A stretch of 50,988 nucleotides of DNA. Source: Mycobacterium sp. (GTDB lineage: Bacteria > Actinomycetota > Actinomycetes > Mycobacteriales > Mycobacteriaceae). The translations under genes were made by a program, and so were the position numbers. Below are positions 28,184-36,983 of this stretch, piece after piece (position 1 is the first letter of the stretch; each line of letters starts with the position of its first letter). The stretch covers positions 1 to 50,988 of the forward strand of contig JAOPVI010000261.1 in assembly GCA_025966225.1 (NCBI GenBank). The letters run 5' to 3'. Under the pieces are notes generated by a model that was not told the DNA's origin, did no database searches, and saw only the letters and a program-made list of their open reading frames with translations.

Positions 28184-29008
28184 GTGACAGAATTGGCGAC
28201 CGTGCCCGATGGGAATGACCGCGCGCCGTTGGTGACGACGGACGCGGGCGTGCCATTGCATCGCCAGATGTTCCTGGTTCTCCACGACGAGATCGTGCGC
28301 GGCGCATTGGATCCGGGGGATCCACTGCCCACCGAGCAGTCGATGTGTGCCCAGTTCGGCGTCTCCCGAATCACCGTCCGGCGCGCGCTCGCGGATCTCG
28401 CCGACGCGGGGTTCATCGAACGCAAGCACGGGGTGGGTTCGTTCGTACTCGACCACCCCTCGGTGCGTCACCGCGACGTCGGCGGCTCGTACCTGGACGA
28501 GCTTCGTCAGGTCGAGTTCGAGACCGAGGTCGAAGTTCGCGAGTTCGGCGTCCGCGCGGTGCCACGTCCCGTCGCCGAGCGATTGGGCTCATCGGACCGG
28601 GCGCTGCACGCGCTGAGACTGCGTTGCGAACGCAGGACCGGGGAGCCGCTGATGATCACCGAGGTCTGGTTGCCCGTCGGACTCGCGGACGTGGTCACCG
28701 AAGCGGCCATGGGGCAGGCGCCGCTGTACCACCTACTGACCGAAGCCGGCGTCACGGTCGATCGGATGGACCACGAACTGACGGCGGAGATCGCGGGGCC
28801 CCGGAACGCACATCTGATGGGTACGCCGATCGGGGCGCCCCTGATTCGCGTCAACAGGGTGGCATTCTCCGGCGGGGCGCCGCATCACTTCATGGCAATC
28901 GTGTTGTCCCCGAACCGCAGTCGCGTCCTGTTGAACCAGTCGGCCGCCGACCTGGAGTCGGGCTCCGGACTGGCGATTGCCCACGACGTACGCCGGCCGA
29001 TTTCGTAG
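28184..29008 (+). CDS. GntR-family regulator, HutC subfamily
   Basis: 274 residues. The winged helix at residues 25-90 includes QMFLVLHDEIVRGALDPGD, LPTEQSMCAQFGVSRITVRR and ALADLADAGFIERKHGVGSF. The rest is a UTRA effector domain, with ALRLRCERRTGEPLMITEVW and RVNRVAFSGGAPHHFMAIVL. The start is GTG at 28184. Divergent orientation relative to the PrpD pseudogene suggests it once controlled that degradation operon; its effector would be an organic acid or related small molecule. The regulator itself appears intact even though its presumed target is broken, so it may control other genes. Confidence 0.88.
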   Translation: MTELATVPDGNDRAPLVTTDAGVPLHRQMFLVLHDEIVRGALDPGDPLPTEQSMCAQFGVSRITVRRALADLADAGFIERKHGVGSFVLDHPSVRHRDVGGSYLDELRQVEFETEVEVREFGVRAVPRPVAERLGSSDRALHALRLRCERRTGEPLMITEVWLPVGLADVVTEAAMGQAPLYHLLTEAGVTVDRMDHELTAEIAGPRNAHLMGTPIGAPLIRVNRVAFSGGAPHHFMAIVLSPNRSRVLLNQSAADLESGSGLAIAHDVRRPIS

Positions 29009-29015
29009 GTCGCGC

Positions 29016-29035
29016 GATTTGTGCGTGCACAAATC
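29016..29035. terminator. Perfect palindrome between convergent GntR and enoyl-CoA hydratase genes
   Basis: GATTTGTGC, GT, GCACAAATC is a 20-base perfect palindrome, seven bases past the GntR stop and two before the hydratase stop. Its position between converging genes suggests a bidirectional terminator, without a U-tract. Confidence 0.55.
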
Positions 29036-29037
29036 AC

Positions 29038-29862
29038 TCAGAGCCGGCCGTCGATCTGCAGGTCCGGATGCACCCAGCTGGGGGAGCGGCGTTCCTTGAA
29101 CGCCATGAAGCCCTCAATGGATTCGGGCTGGCCGAGGCTCGCCTGCATGCCGATGCGGTCGTAGAGGCCTAGGTAGTTGTCGATGCTGGACTTGATGACC
29201 GTCCTGGCCCTTGGCGCGGTGCGACAGCATTGGGCCAGTACCTCGCGCGCCTCGCCGAGCAGGTCGTCGTGCGGGACCACCCGCGCCACCATGCCCCAGT
29301 CCCGGGCCTCCTCGGCATTCAGCGTCCGGCCGGTGAACATCAGATCGCGAGTGCGGACCGGCCCGATCAGGCGCGCCAGCATGTGGCTGTAGTAGGTGTC
29401 GGCGATGCCGCGGTACAACTCGGGCACGCGGAACGTGGCGCGCTCGCTGACTACGGCCACGTCGCTGCACATCGCGATCTGCAGTCCACCGCCCTGACAT
29501 AGTCCGTTGACGGCTGACACGACGGGCTTGACCGACTGGCGCAGCGTCTCGAACGGGGTGACGTCCATCCCGAGCGCCGAGCCGTAGGTCAACCAGTTGT
29601 CAGCGCCGCCGCCACCCATGTCCCCGCCCGGCGCGAACACGTCGCCGGTGCCGGTGAGCAACAGCCCCGCGAGGTCCGGGTCGGCGTCGACGTGCCTGAC
29701 CGCGTATCTGATGCCGAAGTACATCGCGGGCGTCATCGCGTTGCGGGCTTCGGGGCGGTCGAGCGTGCACACCCCGAACGCGCCCTCGCGGGTGAACTTC
29801 AGGAACGGGGTGCCAAGCCAGTCGCCTTCGGGCGGACGGGGGGTGTGCTCGGTGGTCGTCAC
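29038..29862 (-). CDS. Enoyl-CoA hydratase/isomerase family protein
   Basis: 274-residue crotonase-fold enzyme. The family pattern is visible: CTLDRPEARNAMTPAMY, the oxyanion-hole loop FAPGGDMGGGGADN, AVNGLCQGGGLQIAMCSDVA and FRVPELYRGIADTYYS. The Gly-rich insert in the first loop and the Gly at the place of a usual catalytic Glu in the second loop leave the exact reaction open (hydratase, isomerase or thioesterase). The GTG at 29862 starts seven bases after the rbsK stop, so it is the second gene of an rbsK operon. No mitochondrial-type fusion or signal peptide is present. The substrate is unknown. Confidence 0.85.
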   Translation of the reverse strand: MTTTEHTPRPPEGDWLGTPFLKFTREGAFGVCTLDRPEARNAMTPAMYFGIRYAVRHVDADPDLAGLLLTGTGDVFAPGGDMGGGGADNWLTYGSALGMDVTPFETLRQSVKPVVSAVNGLCQGGGLQIAMCSDVAVVSERATFRVPELYRGIADTYYSHMLARLIGPVRTRDLMFTGRTLNAEEARDWGMVARVVPHDDLLGEAREVLAQCCRTAPRARTVIKSSIDNYLGLYDRIGMQASLGQPESIEGFMAFKERRSPSWVHPDLQIDGRL

Positions 29863-29869
29863 GGGGCTC

Positions 29870-30730
29870 CTAATCTGTCGGGTTCAGCACGTCATCGATG
29901 GCCTCGGCGGTCGGCGCGCAGCCGCCCGCCCCGGGTACCAAGGTCGCCAGGGCGCCGGCCGCACACGCGCGGCGCAGGGCCTGGTCTGCTCCGGAAAGCC
30001 ATTCCGCCGCAAGGACTCCGGCGAAGACGTCGCCAGCGCCCGTGGTGTCGACTGGTTCGACGGCGGGCGCGGGCACGTCCGCGCTGCGGCCATCGTGAAC
30101 GTGGCTGGCGCCGCGAGCCCCGCGGGTGGTCACCAAATGCGGTACCGGCCAATGCCATTCGCGCGCTTCGTCGACATTCACCACGACGACGTCGGCGGTG
30201 CGGGCCAGCGCGGCGAGGTCGTCGGTAGCCGCCTGGGCGGGCGACGCATTGACGATCACGACGGCGCCTGCGTCACGGGCCACCCGGGCGGCGGCCAGTG
30301 CCGTCGCGATCGGGATCTCCAACTGGATCAACACCACCTCGGCGTCCGCCACGACCGTCTGCACGTGCGCCGAGTTCATGCTCAGGTGGGCATTGGCGCC
30401 AGGCGCGACGACGATGGTGTTCTCGGCATCGGCGTCCACCACGATGACCGCGGCCCCGCTGGGACCTGGCACGGTCATCACACCGTCCAGTCCTACGCCG
30501 TTGTCGCCAAGATGCCCCCGAAGCTGGCTGGCGGCGGAATCGTCTCCCAGGGCGGCGACGAGTTGCACCGAGGCACCGGCACGCGCGGCCGCGACGGCCT
30601 GATTGCCACCCTTCCCGCCCGGCGCCGAGGTGGCCGCCGACGCCAGCACGGTTTGACCAGGCCGCGGCAGCGTCTCGACGGTGAAGGACTGGTCGAGGTT
30701 CACGCTGCCGACCACGCACACTCGCACCAC
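29870..30730 (-). CDS. rbsK: Ribokinase (PfkB family)
   Basis: 286 residues; phosphorylates D-ribose (or a similar sugar) with ATP. The N-terminal VVGSVNLDQSFTVETLPRPG and GGKGGNQAVAAARAGASV (PfkB signature 1) and the C-terminal VDTTGAGDVFAGVLAAEWL with the catalytic Asp (signature 2) are clear. M. tuberculosis has rbsK (Rv2436) in the same neighbourhood between nadE and proA. The start is GTG at 30730. TACTGT at 30737-30742 on the minus strand ends six bases before it, fitting a leaderless message. It is divergent from proA with 56 bases between starts. Confidence 0.9.
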   Translation of the reverse strand: MVRVCVVGSVNLDQSFTVETLPRPGQTVLASAATSAPGGKGGNQAVAAARAGASVQLVAALGDDSAASQLRGHLGDNGVGLDGVMTVPGPSGAAVIVVDADAENTIVVAPGANAHLSMNSAHVQTVVADAEVVLIQLEIPIATALAAARVARDAGAVVIVNASPAQAATDDLAALARTADVVVVNVDEAREWHWPVPHLVTTRGARGASHVHDGRSADVPAPAVEPVDTTGAGDVFAGVLAAEWLSGADQALRRACAAGALATLVPGAGGCAPTAEAIDDVLNPTD

Positions 30731-30736
30731 GGGTTT

Positions 30737-30742
30737 ACAGTA
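30737..30742 (-). promoter_or_regulatory. -10 hexamer of rbsK, leaderless
   Basis: Minus-strand TACTGT is followed by six bases and the GTG start of rbsK. Confidence 0.45.
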
Positions 30743-30774
30743 GCCCCGACGGGGCGGCGGCCGGGATACCTCGA

Positions 30775-30780
30775 TAAGCT
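30775..30780 (+). promoter_or_regulatory. -10 hexamer of proA, leaderless
   Basis: TAAGCT ends six bases before the atg of proA at 30787; no Shine-Dalgarno sequence is seen. Confidence 0.55.
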
Positions 30781-30786
30781 GGCTTA

Positions 30787-32070
30787 ATGAGTGTGCAAGC
30801 GCCTTCGGAGGGCAGGAGCGAAGCGACCCGGGAAATCGAACCGGACGTCGAGCTTCGGCAGCTGGTGCACGACGCTGCCCGCCGTGCGCGGGTCGCGGCC
30901 CGCGCCCTCGGCACGCTGAACACCACGACCAAGAACCGGGCGTTGCATGCGGCGGCCGATTCCGTGCTGGCCCGGGTCCACGAGATTCTGAGCGCCAACG
31001 GCGAGGACCTCGACGCCGCCCGCGCCGCCAACACCCCCGAGGCGATGCTCGACCGACTGGCGCTCAATCCGAACCGCGTCGACGGCATCGCGGCAGGACT
31101 GCGACAGGTCGCCGGCCTACCCGACCCCGTCGGGGAGGTGCTTCGCGGCAGCACACTGCCCACCGGCCTTCAGATTCGGCAGCAGCGCGTACCGCTGGGC
31201 GTCGTGGGCATGGTCTACGAGGGCAGGCCGAACGTCACGGTCGATGCGTTCGGGCTCACGCTGAAGTCGGGCAACGCGGTTTTGCTGCGGGGCAGTTCGT
31301 CTGCGGCCCAGTCGAACGCGGCACTGGTCACCGCACTGCGTGCCGCTCTGGTGGCCGAGGGGCTGCCTGCCGACGCGGTGCAGTTGCTGCCCAGCGCAGA
31401 CCGGGCCAGCGTCACGCATCTGATCCAGGCCCGCGGGCTCGTCGACGTCGTGATCCCGCGTGGGGGCGCCGGCCTGATCGACGCCGTGGTCCGCGACGCC
31501 ACGGTGCCGACCATCGAGACCGGCGTCGGCAACTGTCACGTGTACGTGCACGAGGCGGCCGACCTCGACGTCGCGGAGCGAATCCTGTTGAACTCCAAGA
31601 CTCGTCGCCCCAGCGTGTGCAATGCCGCGGAATCCTTGCTGATCGATGCGGCCGTCGCCGACCATGCCGTACCGCGGCTGGTCGGGGCGCTTCAGGACGC
31701 CGGGGTGACCGTTCACCTCGATCCCAGCGAGGACGAGCTACGGGCCGAGTTCCTTTCGATGGACATCGCGCTGGCCCTCGTGGACGGCATCGACGCGGCG
31801 ATCGCCCACGTCAACGAGTACGGCACGGGTCACACCGAAGCCATCGTGACGACCAGTCTCGCTGCCGCCCAACGGTTCACCGAGCGGGTCGACGCGGCCG
31901 CCGTGATGGTCAACGCGTCCACCGCGTTCACCGACGGTGAGCAGTTCGGGTTCGGCGCCGAGATCGGCATCTCCACCCAGAAGCTGCACGCCCGCGGCCC
32001 GATGGGGCTGCCAGAATTGACCTCAACAAAATGGATCGTGTGGGGCGACGGCCACACCCGCCCGGCCTGA
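30787..32070 (+). CDS. proA: Gamma-glutamyl phosphate reductase
   Basis: 427 residues, second step of proline synthesis (NADPH reduction of glutamyl-5-phosphate). The aldehyde dehydrogenase-fold core has [37 protein letters not shown], and the catalytic Cys278 in [13 protein letters not shown], with the C-terminal [20 protein letters not shown] signature. The start atg at 30787 fits the -10 box. The first 18 residues are unusual: they contain EGRSEATRE, encoded by the dispersed repeat at 30806-30834 that also forms the tail of RsfS. The family core starts afterwards at [21 protein letters not shown]. The repeat therefore seems to have been inserted into, or to have built, the N-terminus. Confidence 0.97.
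   Translation: MSVQAPSEGRSEATREIEPDVELRQLVHDAARRARVAARALGTLNTTTKNRALHAAADSVLARVHEILSANGEDLDAARAANTPEAMLDRLALNPNRVDGIAAGLRQVAGLPDPVGEVLRGSTLPTGLQIRQQRVPLGVVGMVYEGRPNVTVDAFGLTLKSGNAVLLRGSSSAAQSNAALVTALRAALVAEGLPADAVQLLPSADRASVTHLIQARGLVDVVIPRGGAGLIDAVVRDATVPTIETGVGNCHVYVHEAADLDVAERILLNSKTRRPSVCNAAESLLIDAAVADHAVPRLVGALQDAGVTVHLDPSEDELRAEFLSMDIALALVDGIDAAIAHVNEYGTGHTEAIVTTSLAAAQRFTERVDAAAVMVNASTAFTDGEQFGFGAEIGISTQKLHARGPMGLPELTSTKWIVWGDGHTRPA
30806..30834 (+). repeat. Dispersed repeat copy in the proA 5' coding end
   Basis: 29 bases with the core GGAGCGAAGCGACCCGGG, identical over all 29 positions to the first copy in rsfS (35498-35526). Read in the same frame as there, it encodes EGRSEATRE. Confidence 0.8.
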
Positions 32071-32086
32071 CTAAGGAGAACCGCCG

Positions 32087-32125
32087 ATGAGCGCCTGCGC
32101 GAAGAGAATCGAGATAGCACCTTGA
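32087..32125 (+). CDS. 12-codon upstream reading frame overlapping the moxR start
   Basis: ATG at 32087 with a strong AAGGAG (32073-32078) encodes MSACAKRIEIAP and ends with TGA at 32123-32125, which overlaps the TTG start of moxR (32122-32124) by two bases. moxR itself has no good ribosome binding site. The arrangement predicts that ribosomes finish the short frame and restart at the TTG. It is too short for homology; the evidence is the ribosome binding site and the exact overlap. Confidence 0.5.
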   Translation: MSACAKRIEIAP

Positions 32126-32997
32126 GCGTTCCCGCCATCCCGGCACCGTTGTTCACCGACATCGACGATGTCGCCACGCGGTTGACCGAAACCGGCTACC
32201 TACCCGATACCGCCACGGCCACCGCGGTTTTCCTCGCTGACCGGCTCGGCAAGCCGCTGTTGGTCGAGGGCCCCGCAGGCGTCGGCAAGACCGAGCTGGC
32301 CCGCGCCGTCGCGCAAGCCACCGGGTCGGGCCTGGTGCGCCTGCAGTGCTACGAGGGCGTCGACGAGGCCCGCGCGCTCTATGAGTGGAACCACGCCAAG
32401 CAGATACTGCGCATCCAGTCGGGCTCCGGGGACTGGGACCAGACCAAGATGGACGTGTTCAGCGAAGAGTTCCTGCTGACCCGCCCACTGTTGACCGCCA
32501 TCCGGCGCACCGAACCCACCGTGCTGCTCATCGACGAGACCGACAAGGCCGACATCGAGATCGAGGGCCTCCTGCTCGAAGTGCTGTCCGACTTCGCCGT
32601 GACGGTGCCGGAGCTCGGCACCATCGTCGCCACCCGCAAGCCGTTCGTGCTGCTGACGTCCAACGCCACCCGCGAGCTGTCCGAGGCGCTCAAGCGTCGC
32701 TGCCTCTTCCTTCACATCGACTTCCCGGACCCCGACCTCGAGCGCCGGATCCTGCTGTCCCGGGTGCCCGAGTTGCCGGAGAAACTAGCCGAGGAGCTCG
32801 TGCGCATCATCGGCGTGCTGCGCGGCATGCAACTCAAGAAGCTGCCTTCGGTCGCCGAGACCATCGACTGGGGCCGCACCATCCTGGCCCTCGGGCTCGA
32901 CACCATCGACGACCACACGATCGCCGCCACCCTCGGTGTCGTGCTCAAGCACCAATCCGACCAGGTGCGCGCCTCGGGCGAGCTTCGCCTGAACTGA
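32122..32997 (+). CDS. MoxR-type AAA+ ATPase (Rv2426c homologue)
   Basis: 291-residue AAA+ ATPase. Walker A is LLVEGPAGVGKTELARAVAQ (from about residue 46), Walker B is TVLLIDETDKAD, and sensor 1 lies in PFVLLTSNATREL with the arginine finger region SEALKRRCLFLHID. MoxR proteins act as chaperones that mature metal enzymes or complexes, usually together with a VWA-domain partner, which is encoded next at 33011. The start TTG at 32122 overlaps the short upstream frame. The gene follows proA by 51 bases, and the same order proA-moxR-VWA occurs in M. tuberculosis (Rv2427c-Rv2425c). Confidence 0.9.
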   Translation: MSVPAIPAPLFTDIDDVATRLTETGYLPDTATATAVFLADRLGKPLLVEGPAGVGKTELARAVAQATGSGLVRLQCYEGVDEARALYEWNHAKQILRIQSGSGDWDQTKMDVFSEEFLLTRPLLTAIRRTEPTVLLIDETDKADIEIEGLLLEVLSDFAVTVPELGTIVATRKPFVLLTSNATRELSEALKRRCLFLHIDFPDPDLERRILLSRVPELPEKLAEELVRIIGVLRGMQLKKLPSVAETIDWGRTILALGLDTIDDHTIAATLGVVLKHQSDQVRASGELRLN

Positions 32998-33010
32998 GGA
33001 GTCGAATCTG

Positions 33011-34459
33011 ATGGCCGTCCGACGCACCCGCCCGCCGCAACCGCTTGCGCCACACGGACTTCCCGGACACCTGGTGGAGTTCGTCGAAGCGCTGCGCGGG
33101 GTGGGCATCAACGTCGGGCCGTCGGAGACCGTCGACGCCGGCCAGGTGATGACCGTGATTGGCCTGGGTGATCGCGAGGTGCTGCGGGAGGGACTGGCCT
33201 GCGCCGTGCTGCGCCGCGCCGACCACCGCGAAACCTACGACGCGATGTTCGACCTGTGGTTCCCGGCGGCGCTGGGCGCGCGGACCGTGCTCGACGATGA
33301 AGCCGAAGACGGCCAACGCGACCCCGACGGCCTGCCGCCCCAGGACGTCGAGGCCATGCGCGAGGCACTCCTGGCGATGCTTTCGGACAACCCCGAGTTG
33401 GGGAACATCGACGACCGATTGGCGGCGATGATCGCCCAGATCGTCGAATCGTTCGGTCGATACAATTCCAGTCGCGGACCTTCGTACTCGTCATACCAGG
33501 CGCTCAAGGCCATGGCGCTCGACGAACTCGAGGGCCGGTTGCTGGCCGGACTGCTCGCAATCTATGGCGACGACCCCACCCCGACGCAGGAGGAGATCGC
33601 CAAGGCCATTGCGGCGAAGCGCATCTCGCAGCTGCGCCGGATGGTGGAGGGGGAGACCAAGCGCCGCACCGCCGAGCAACTGGGCCGGGAGCACGTCCAG
33701 ATGTACGGCATTCCGCAGCTGGCCGAGAACGTCGAATTCTTGCGCGCCTCCGGCGACCAACTACGCCAGATGCGACGCGTCGTCGCCCCGTTGGCGCGCA
33801 CGCTGGCAACCCGGCTGGCCGCGCGCCGACGCAGGTCCCGGCGCGGCGAGATCGACTTGCGCAAGACGCTGCGGAAGTCGATGTCGACCGGTGGCGTGCC
33901 CATCGAGGTCGTGCTGAAGAAGCCACATCCCGCCCGCCCCGAGTTGGTGGTGCTGTGCGACGTGTCGGGTTCGGTTGCCGGGTTCAGCCACTTCACCCTC
34001 ATGCTCGTCAGCGCGCTTCGCCAGCAGTTCTCCCGGGTTCGGGTGTTTGCCTTCATCGACACCACCGACGAGGTCACCGAACTCTTCGGGCCGGACGCCG
34101 ATCTCGCTGTCGCCGTACAGCGCATCACCCGCGAGGCGGGCGTCTACACCCGTGACGGACACTCCGACTACGGGCATGCCTTCGTCTCTTTCATGGACAA
34201 GTGGCCGAACGTGCTGTCGCCGCGTAGCTCGCTGCTGGTGCTCGGTGACGGCCGCAACAACTACCGCAACCCCGAAGTCGAGTTGCTGACGCACATGGTG
34301 TCGGCCAGCCGCCACGCGCACTGGCTCAATCCGGAGCCCAAGCACCTGTGGGGCAGCGGCGACTCGGCCGTGGCGCGCTATGAGGACGTCATCACGATGC
34401 ACGAGTGCCGGTCGGCCAAGCAGCTCGCCTCGGTGATCGACCAGCTGCTGCCCGTTTGA
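33011..34459 (+). CDS. VWA-domain (CoxE-like) partner of MoxR (Rv2425c homologue)
   Basis: 482 residues. The C-terminal third is a von Willebrand A/CoxE-like domain: PELVVLCDVSGSVAGFSHFT has the DxSxS metal-binding motif, and later SSLLVLGDGRNNYRNPEVEL carries the further metal-contacting Asp. The N-terminal part is helical, with a Lys/Arg-rich linker (RLAARRRRSRRGEIDLRKTL). There is no signal peptide. It likely works with the MoxR ATPase to insert a metal or assemble an enzyme, as CoxE/CoxD do for CO dehydrogenase; the client here is unknown, and no such enzyme lies nearby. The start atg at 33011 follows GAGGAG at 32996-33001, and lies 13 bases after the moxR stop. Confidence 0.88.
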   Translation: MAVRRTRPPQPLAPHGLPGHLVEFVEALRGVGINVGPSETVDAGQVMTVIGLGDREVLREGLACAVLRRADHRETYDAMFDLWFPAALGARTVLDDEAEDGQRDPDGLPPQDVEAMREALLAMLSDNPELGNIDDRLAAMIAQIVESFGRYNSSRGPSYSSYQALKAMALDELEGRLLAGLLAIYGDDPTPTQEEIAKAIAAKRISQLRRMVEGETKRRTAEQLGREHVQMYGIPQLAENVEFLRASGDQLRQMRRVVAPLARTLATRLAARRRRSRRGEIDLRKTLRKSMSTGGVPIEVVLKKPHPARPELVVLCDVSGSVAGFSHFTLMLVSALRQQFSRVRVFAFIDTTDEVTELFGPDADLAVAVQRITREAGVYTRDGHSDYGHAFVSFMDKWPNVLSPRSSLLVLGDGRNNYRNPEVELLTHMVSASRHAHWLNPEPKHLWGSGDSAVARYEDVITMHECRSAKQLASVIDQLLPV

Positions 34460-34487
34460 CGCGGGGCGGCGTTCCGAGCCCCTCCCG

Positions 34488-34493
34488 TAAGCT
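34488..34493 (+). promoter_or_regulatory. -10 hexamer of nadD
   Basis: TAAGCT ends eight bases before the atg at 34502 (and two before the atg at 34496), favouring the second atg as the start of a leaderless message. Confidence 0.45.
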
Positions 34494-34501
34494 GCATGTT
34501 C

Positions 34502-35137
34502 ATGACTCGACGACTGGGCGTGATGGGCGGGACGTTCGATCCCATCCACCACGGACACCTCGTCGCCGCCAGCGAGGTCGCCGACAAGTTCGAGCTCGAC
34601 GAGGTGGTGTTCGTCCCGACCGGACAGCCCTGGCAGAAACGCGCACGCATCGTCACCGCGGCCGAGGACCGCTACCTGATGACGGTGATCGCCACCGCGG
34701 CGAATCCCCGATTCTCGGTCAGCCGGGTCGACATCGATCGTGGCGGACCAACCTACACCAAGGACACCCTGCGTGACCTTGCCGCGCTCAACCCCGGGAC
34801 GGAGTTGTTCTTCATCACCGGTGCCGACGCCCTCGCCTCGATCCTGTCGTGGCAGAACTGGGAGGACATGTTCTCGCTCGCCCGCTTCGTCGGCGTCAGC
34901 CGACCTGGATACGAACTCGACGGTCAACACATTGCCGCAGCCATGAAGGAACTGCCCCCGGACGCACTTTCGCTCGTCGAGGTGCCTGCGCTGGCCATCT
35001 CGTCGACCGACTGCCGCAGACGTGCAGAGGCCGACAGGCCCATCTGGTACCTGGTGCCCGACGGCGTGGTGCAGTACGTCTCGAAGCGTCAGCTCTACAA
35101 GGCGCACACGTTCGCCGAGAAGGGCGGCCACGCATGA
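34502..35137 (+). CDS. nadD: Nicotinate-nucleotide adenylyltransferase
   Basis: About 211 residues; makes nicotinate adenine dinucleotide from nicotinate mononucleotide and ATP, the substrate of NadE. The nucleotidyltransferase motif is [20 protein letters not shown], with the later [11 protein letters not shown] segment (ISSTxxR). M. tuberculosis NadD is Rv2421c, followed by rsfS and gpgP as here. The atg at 34502 is chosen over that at 34496 because of the -10 spacing. The stop overlaps the rsfS start (ATGA), so the two are coupled. Confidence 0.95.
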   Translation: MTRRLGVMGGTFDPIHHGHLVAASEVADKFELDEVVFVPTGQPWQKRARIVTAAEDRYLMTVIATAANPRFSVSRVDIDRGGPTYTKDTLRDLAALNPGTELFFITGADALASILSWQNWEDMFSLARFVGVSRPGYELDGQHIAAAMKELPPDALSLVEVPALAISSTDCRRRAEADRPIWYLVPDGVVQYVSKRQLYKAHTFAEKGGHA

Positions 35138-35586
35138 CGGCGAACGAGGAAGCCATCTCCATGGCGACGGTGGCGGCGCAGGCCGCGGCGTCCAAGCTCG
35201 CCGACGACATCGTCGTGCTCGACGTGTCGGGTCAGCTGGTCATCACCGACTGCTTCGTCATTGCGTCGGCGTCCAATGACCGACAGGTGAACGCGATCGT
35301 CGACGAGGTCGAGGAGAAGATGCGGGGCGCCGGGCACAAACCGGCCCGCCGCGAGGGCACCCGCGAGGGCAGATGGGTACTGCTCGACTACGTCGACATC
35401 GTCGTGCACATCCAGCATCAAGACGAGCGCAACTTCTATGCGCTCGACCGACTGTGGCGGGACTGCCCGGTGGTTCCCATCGAGCTGGAGGTTGATCCGG
35501 AGGGCAGGAGCGAAGCGACCCGGGAAGTTGATCCGGAGGGCAGGAGCGAAGCGAGCCGGGAAGTTGATCCGGAGGATGCGGAGTGA
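35134..35586 (+). CDS. rsfS: Ribosomal silencing factor RsfS with repeat-encoded tail
   Basis: 150 residues. RsfS binds uL14 on the 50S subunit and blocks subunit joining when nutrients are short. The core (residues 8-118) has [36 protein letters not shown] and [20 protein letters not shown]. After VVPIELE comes an unusual tail of two 12-residue units, [12 protein letters not shown] and [12 protein letters not shown], then VDPEDAE. It is encoded by two 36-base tandem repeats (35491-35562) and makes the protein longer than most RsfS. The start atg overlaps the nadD stop, and the stop overlaps the gpgP start (GTGA). Confidence 0.95.
   Translation: MTANEEAISMATVAAQAAASKLADDIVVLDVSGQLVITDCFVIASASNDRQVNAIVDEVEEKMRGAGHKPARREGTREGRWVLLDYVDIVVHIQHQDERNFYALDRLWRDCPVVPIELEVDPEGRSEATREVDPEGRSEASREVDPEDAE
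35491..35562 (+). repeat. Two tandem 36-bp repeats in the rsfS 3' coding end
   Basis: Units 35491-35526 and 35527-35562 begin GTTGATCCGGAGGGCAGGAG and differ at one base (GCGACC versus GCGAGC). A third partial unit (GTTGATCCGGAGG) follows at 35563. The inner 29 bases of the first unit are identical to the proA copy at 30806-30834. Confidence 0.9.
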
Positions 35587-36251
35587 CGGCCCGCCACCTG
35601 GTCATGCTGCGGCACGGGCAGACCGAGTACAACGCGGGCAACCGCATGCAGGGCCAGCTCGACACCGACCTCAGTGACCTCGGTCGCGAGCAGGCCGCGG
35701 CGGCCGCCGAGGTGCTGGCCAAGCGTCAGCCATTGATGATCGTGTCGTCCGACCTGCGGCGGGCGCTCGACACCGCGACGGCCCTCGGTGAGCGCGCAGG
35801 CCTACCGGTGTCCGTCGACACCCGTTTGCGCGAAACGCATCTGGGGGACTGGCAGGGGCTGACGCACCTCGAGGTCGACGCCTTGGCCCCCGGGGCCAGG
35901 CTGGCCTGGCGCGACGACGCCCGCTGGGCTCCGCACGGCGGCGAGAGCAGGGTCGACGTCGCGGCCCGCAGCACGCCGTTGGTGGCGGAACTGCTTGAGC
36001 AACATGTTGAATGGGGCGTCGACGATCCGGAACGACCCGTCGTGCTGGTCGCTCACGGTGGACTGATCGCCGCCCTGACCGGAGCATTGCTCGGCCTGCC
36101 CGTCGACAACTGGCCGGTGCTCGGCGGGATGGGCAACGCCAGTTGGGTTCAGCTGTCGGGACATTCGGCGGACGGCGCGGCGCCGCGGGAGGTCAAGTGG
36201 CGACTGGACGTGTGGAACGCCTCGGCCCAGGTTGCCAACGATGTGCTCTAA
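35583..36251 (+). CDS. gpgP: Glucosyl-3-phosphoglycerate phosphatase
   Basis: 222-residue histidine phosphatase. It removes phosphate from glucosyl-3-phosphoglycerate in the synthesis of methylglucose lipopolysaccharides, the polysaccharides that modulate mycobacterial fatty acid synthesis. The signature [20 protein letters not shown] has phosphohistidine His11; the acid segment [13 protein letters not shown] and the second His in [13 protein letters not shown] are present. The whole sequence resembles Rv2419c, including [16 protein letters not shown] and GGMGNASW. The GTG at 35583 overlaps the rsfS stop. The next gene, octT, belongs to the same pathway and overlaps its end by 11 bases. Confidence 0.92.
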   Translation: MTARHLVMLRHGQTEYNAGNRMQGQLDTDLSDLGREQAAAAAEVLAKRQPLMIVSSDLRRALDTATALGERAGLPVSVDTRLRETHLGDWQGLTHLEVDALAPGARLAWRDDARWAPHGGESRVDVAARSTPLVAELLEQHVEWGVDDPERPVVLVAHGGLIAALTGALLGLPVDNWPVLGGMGNASWVQLSGHSADGAAPREVKWRLDVWNASAQVANDVL

Positions 36252-36981
36252 CCCCCACCGACGCACCCTTCTGATCTTCTGCGACTCGCTTTCCTACTAC
36301 GGACCCACCGGCGGACTGCCCGCCGACGATCCGCGCATCTGGCCCAACATCGTTGCCACCCAATTGGACTGGGACGTGGAGCTCATCGGACGCATCGGCT
36401 GGACCTGCCGCGACGTGTGGTGGGCCGCGACGCAGGATCCCCGCGCGTGGGCAGCACTCCCGCGGGCAGGCGCAGTCATCTTCGCCACCTGTGGGATGGA
36501 CTCCCTGCCATCACCCCTGCCGACGGCGTTGCGCGAGTTGATCCGATACGTCCGGCCCCCGTGGTTGCGCCGCTGGGCGCGTGACGGATACGGCTGGGCG
36601 CAGCCACGGCTGTCGCCGATCGCGCGGCCCGCGCTGCCGGGAAAGTTGAGTGCGCACTACCTCGAGAAGACCCGCGGCGCAATCGACTTCAACCGACCTG
36701 GCATCCCGTTCGTGGCGGCGATACCTTCGGTGCACATCGCAGAGACGTACGGCAAATCGCACCGCTGGCGGGATGAAACCGTCGCCGCCATCACCGAATG
36801 GGGTCGGGTGCAGGACGTTCCGATCGTCGACCTGAAGGCCGCCGTCGCCGATCAGGTGATGAACGGGCACGGCAATCCCGATGGCATCCATTGGAACTTC
36901 GAGGCGCATCGGGCCGTTGCGGAACTGATGTTGAAGGGGCTCGCCGAGGCCGGCGTCAAGTTCGATGGCGACGGCGCCTGA
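36241..36981 (+). CDS. octT: Diglucosylglycerate octanoyltransferase
   Basis: About 246 residues, SGNH/GDSL-like fold. It adds octanoate to the diglucosylglycerate primer of methylglucose lipopolysaccharide. The N-terminal [20 protein letters not shown] holds the nucleophile Ser, and [19 protein letters not shown] the Asp and His. The sequence is close to Rv2418c ([20 protein letters not shown]). I chose the atg at 36241, inside the gpgP end; a TTG at 36232 is possible. Neighbouring gpgP acts one or two steps earlier, so the pair supports both calls. Confidence 0.88.
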   Translation: MCSNPHRRTLLIFCDSLSYYGPTGGLPADDPRIWPNIVATQLDWDVELIGRIGWTCRDVWWAATQDPRAWAALPRAGAVIFATCGMDSLPSPLPTALRELIRYVRPPWLRRWARDGYGWAQPRLSPIARPALPGKLSAHYLEKTRGAIDFNRPGIPFVAAIPSVHIAETYGKSHRWRDETVAAITEWGRVQDVPIVDLKAAVADQVMNGHGNPDGIHWNFEAHRAVAELMLKGLAEAGVKFDGDGA

Positions 36982-36983
36982 CC

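Noticed and set aside
33761-35131. 456-codon minus-strand frame opposite the VWA gene and nadD
   Set aside because: Spans two well-supported genes on the other strand and lacks motifs.
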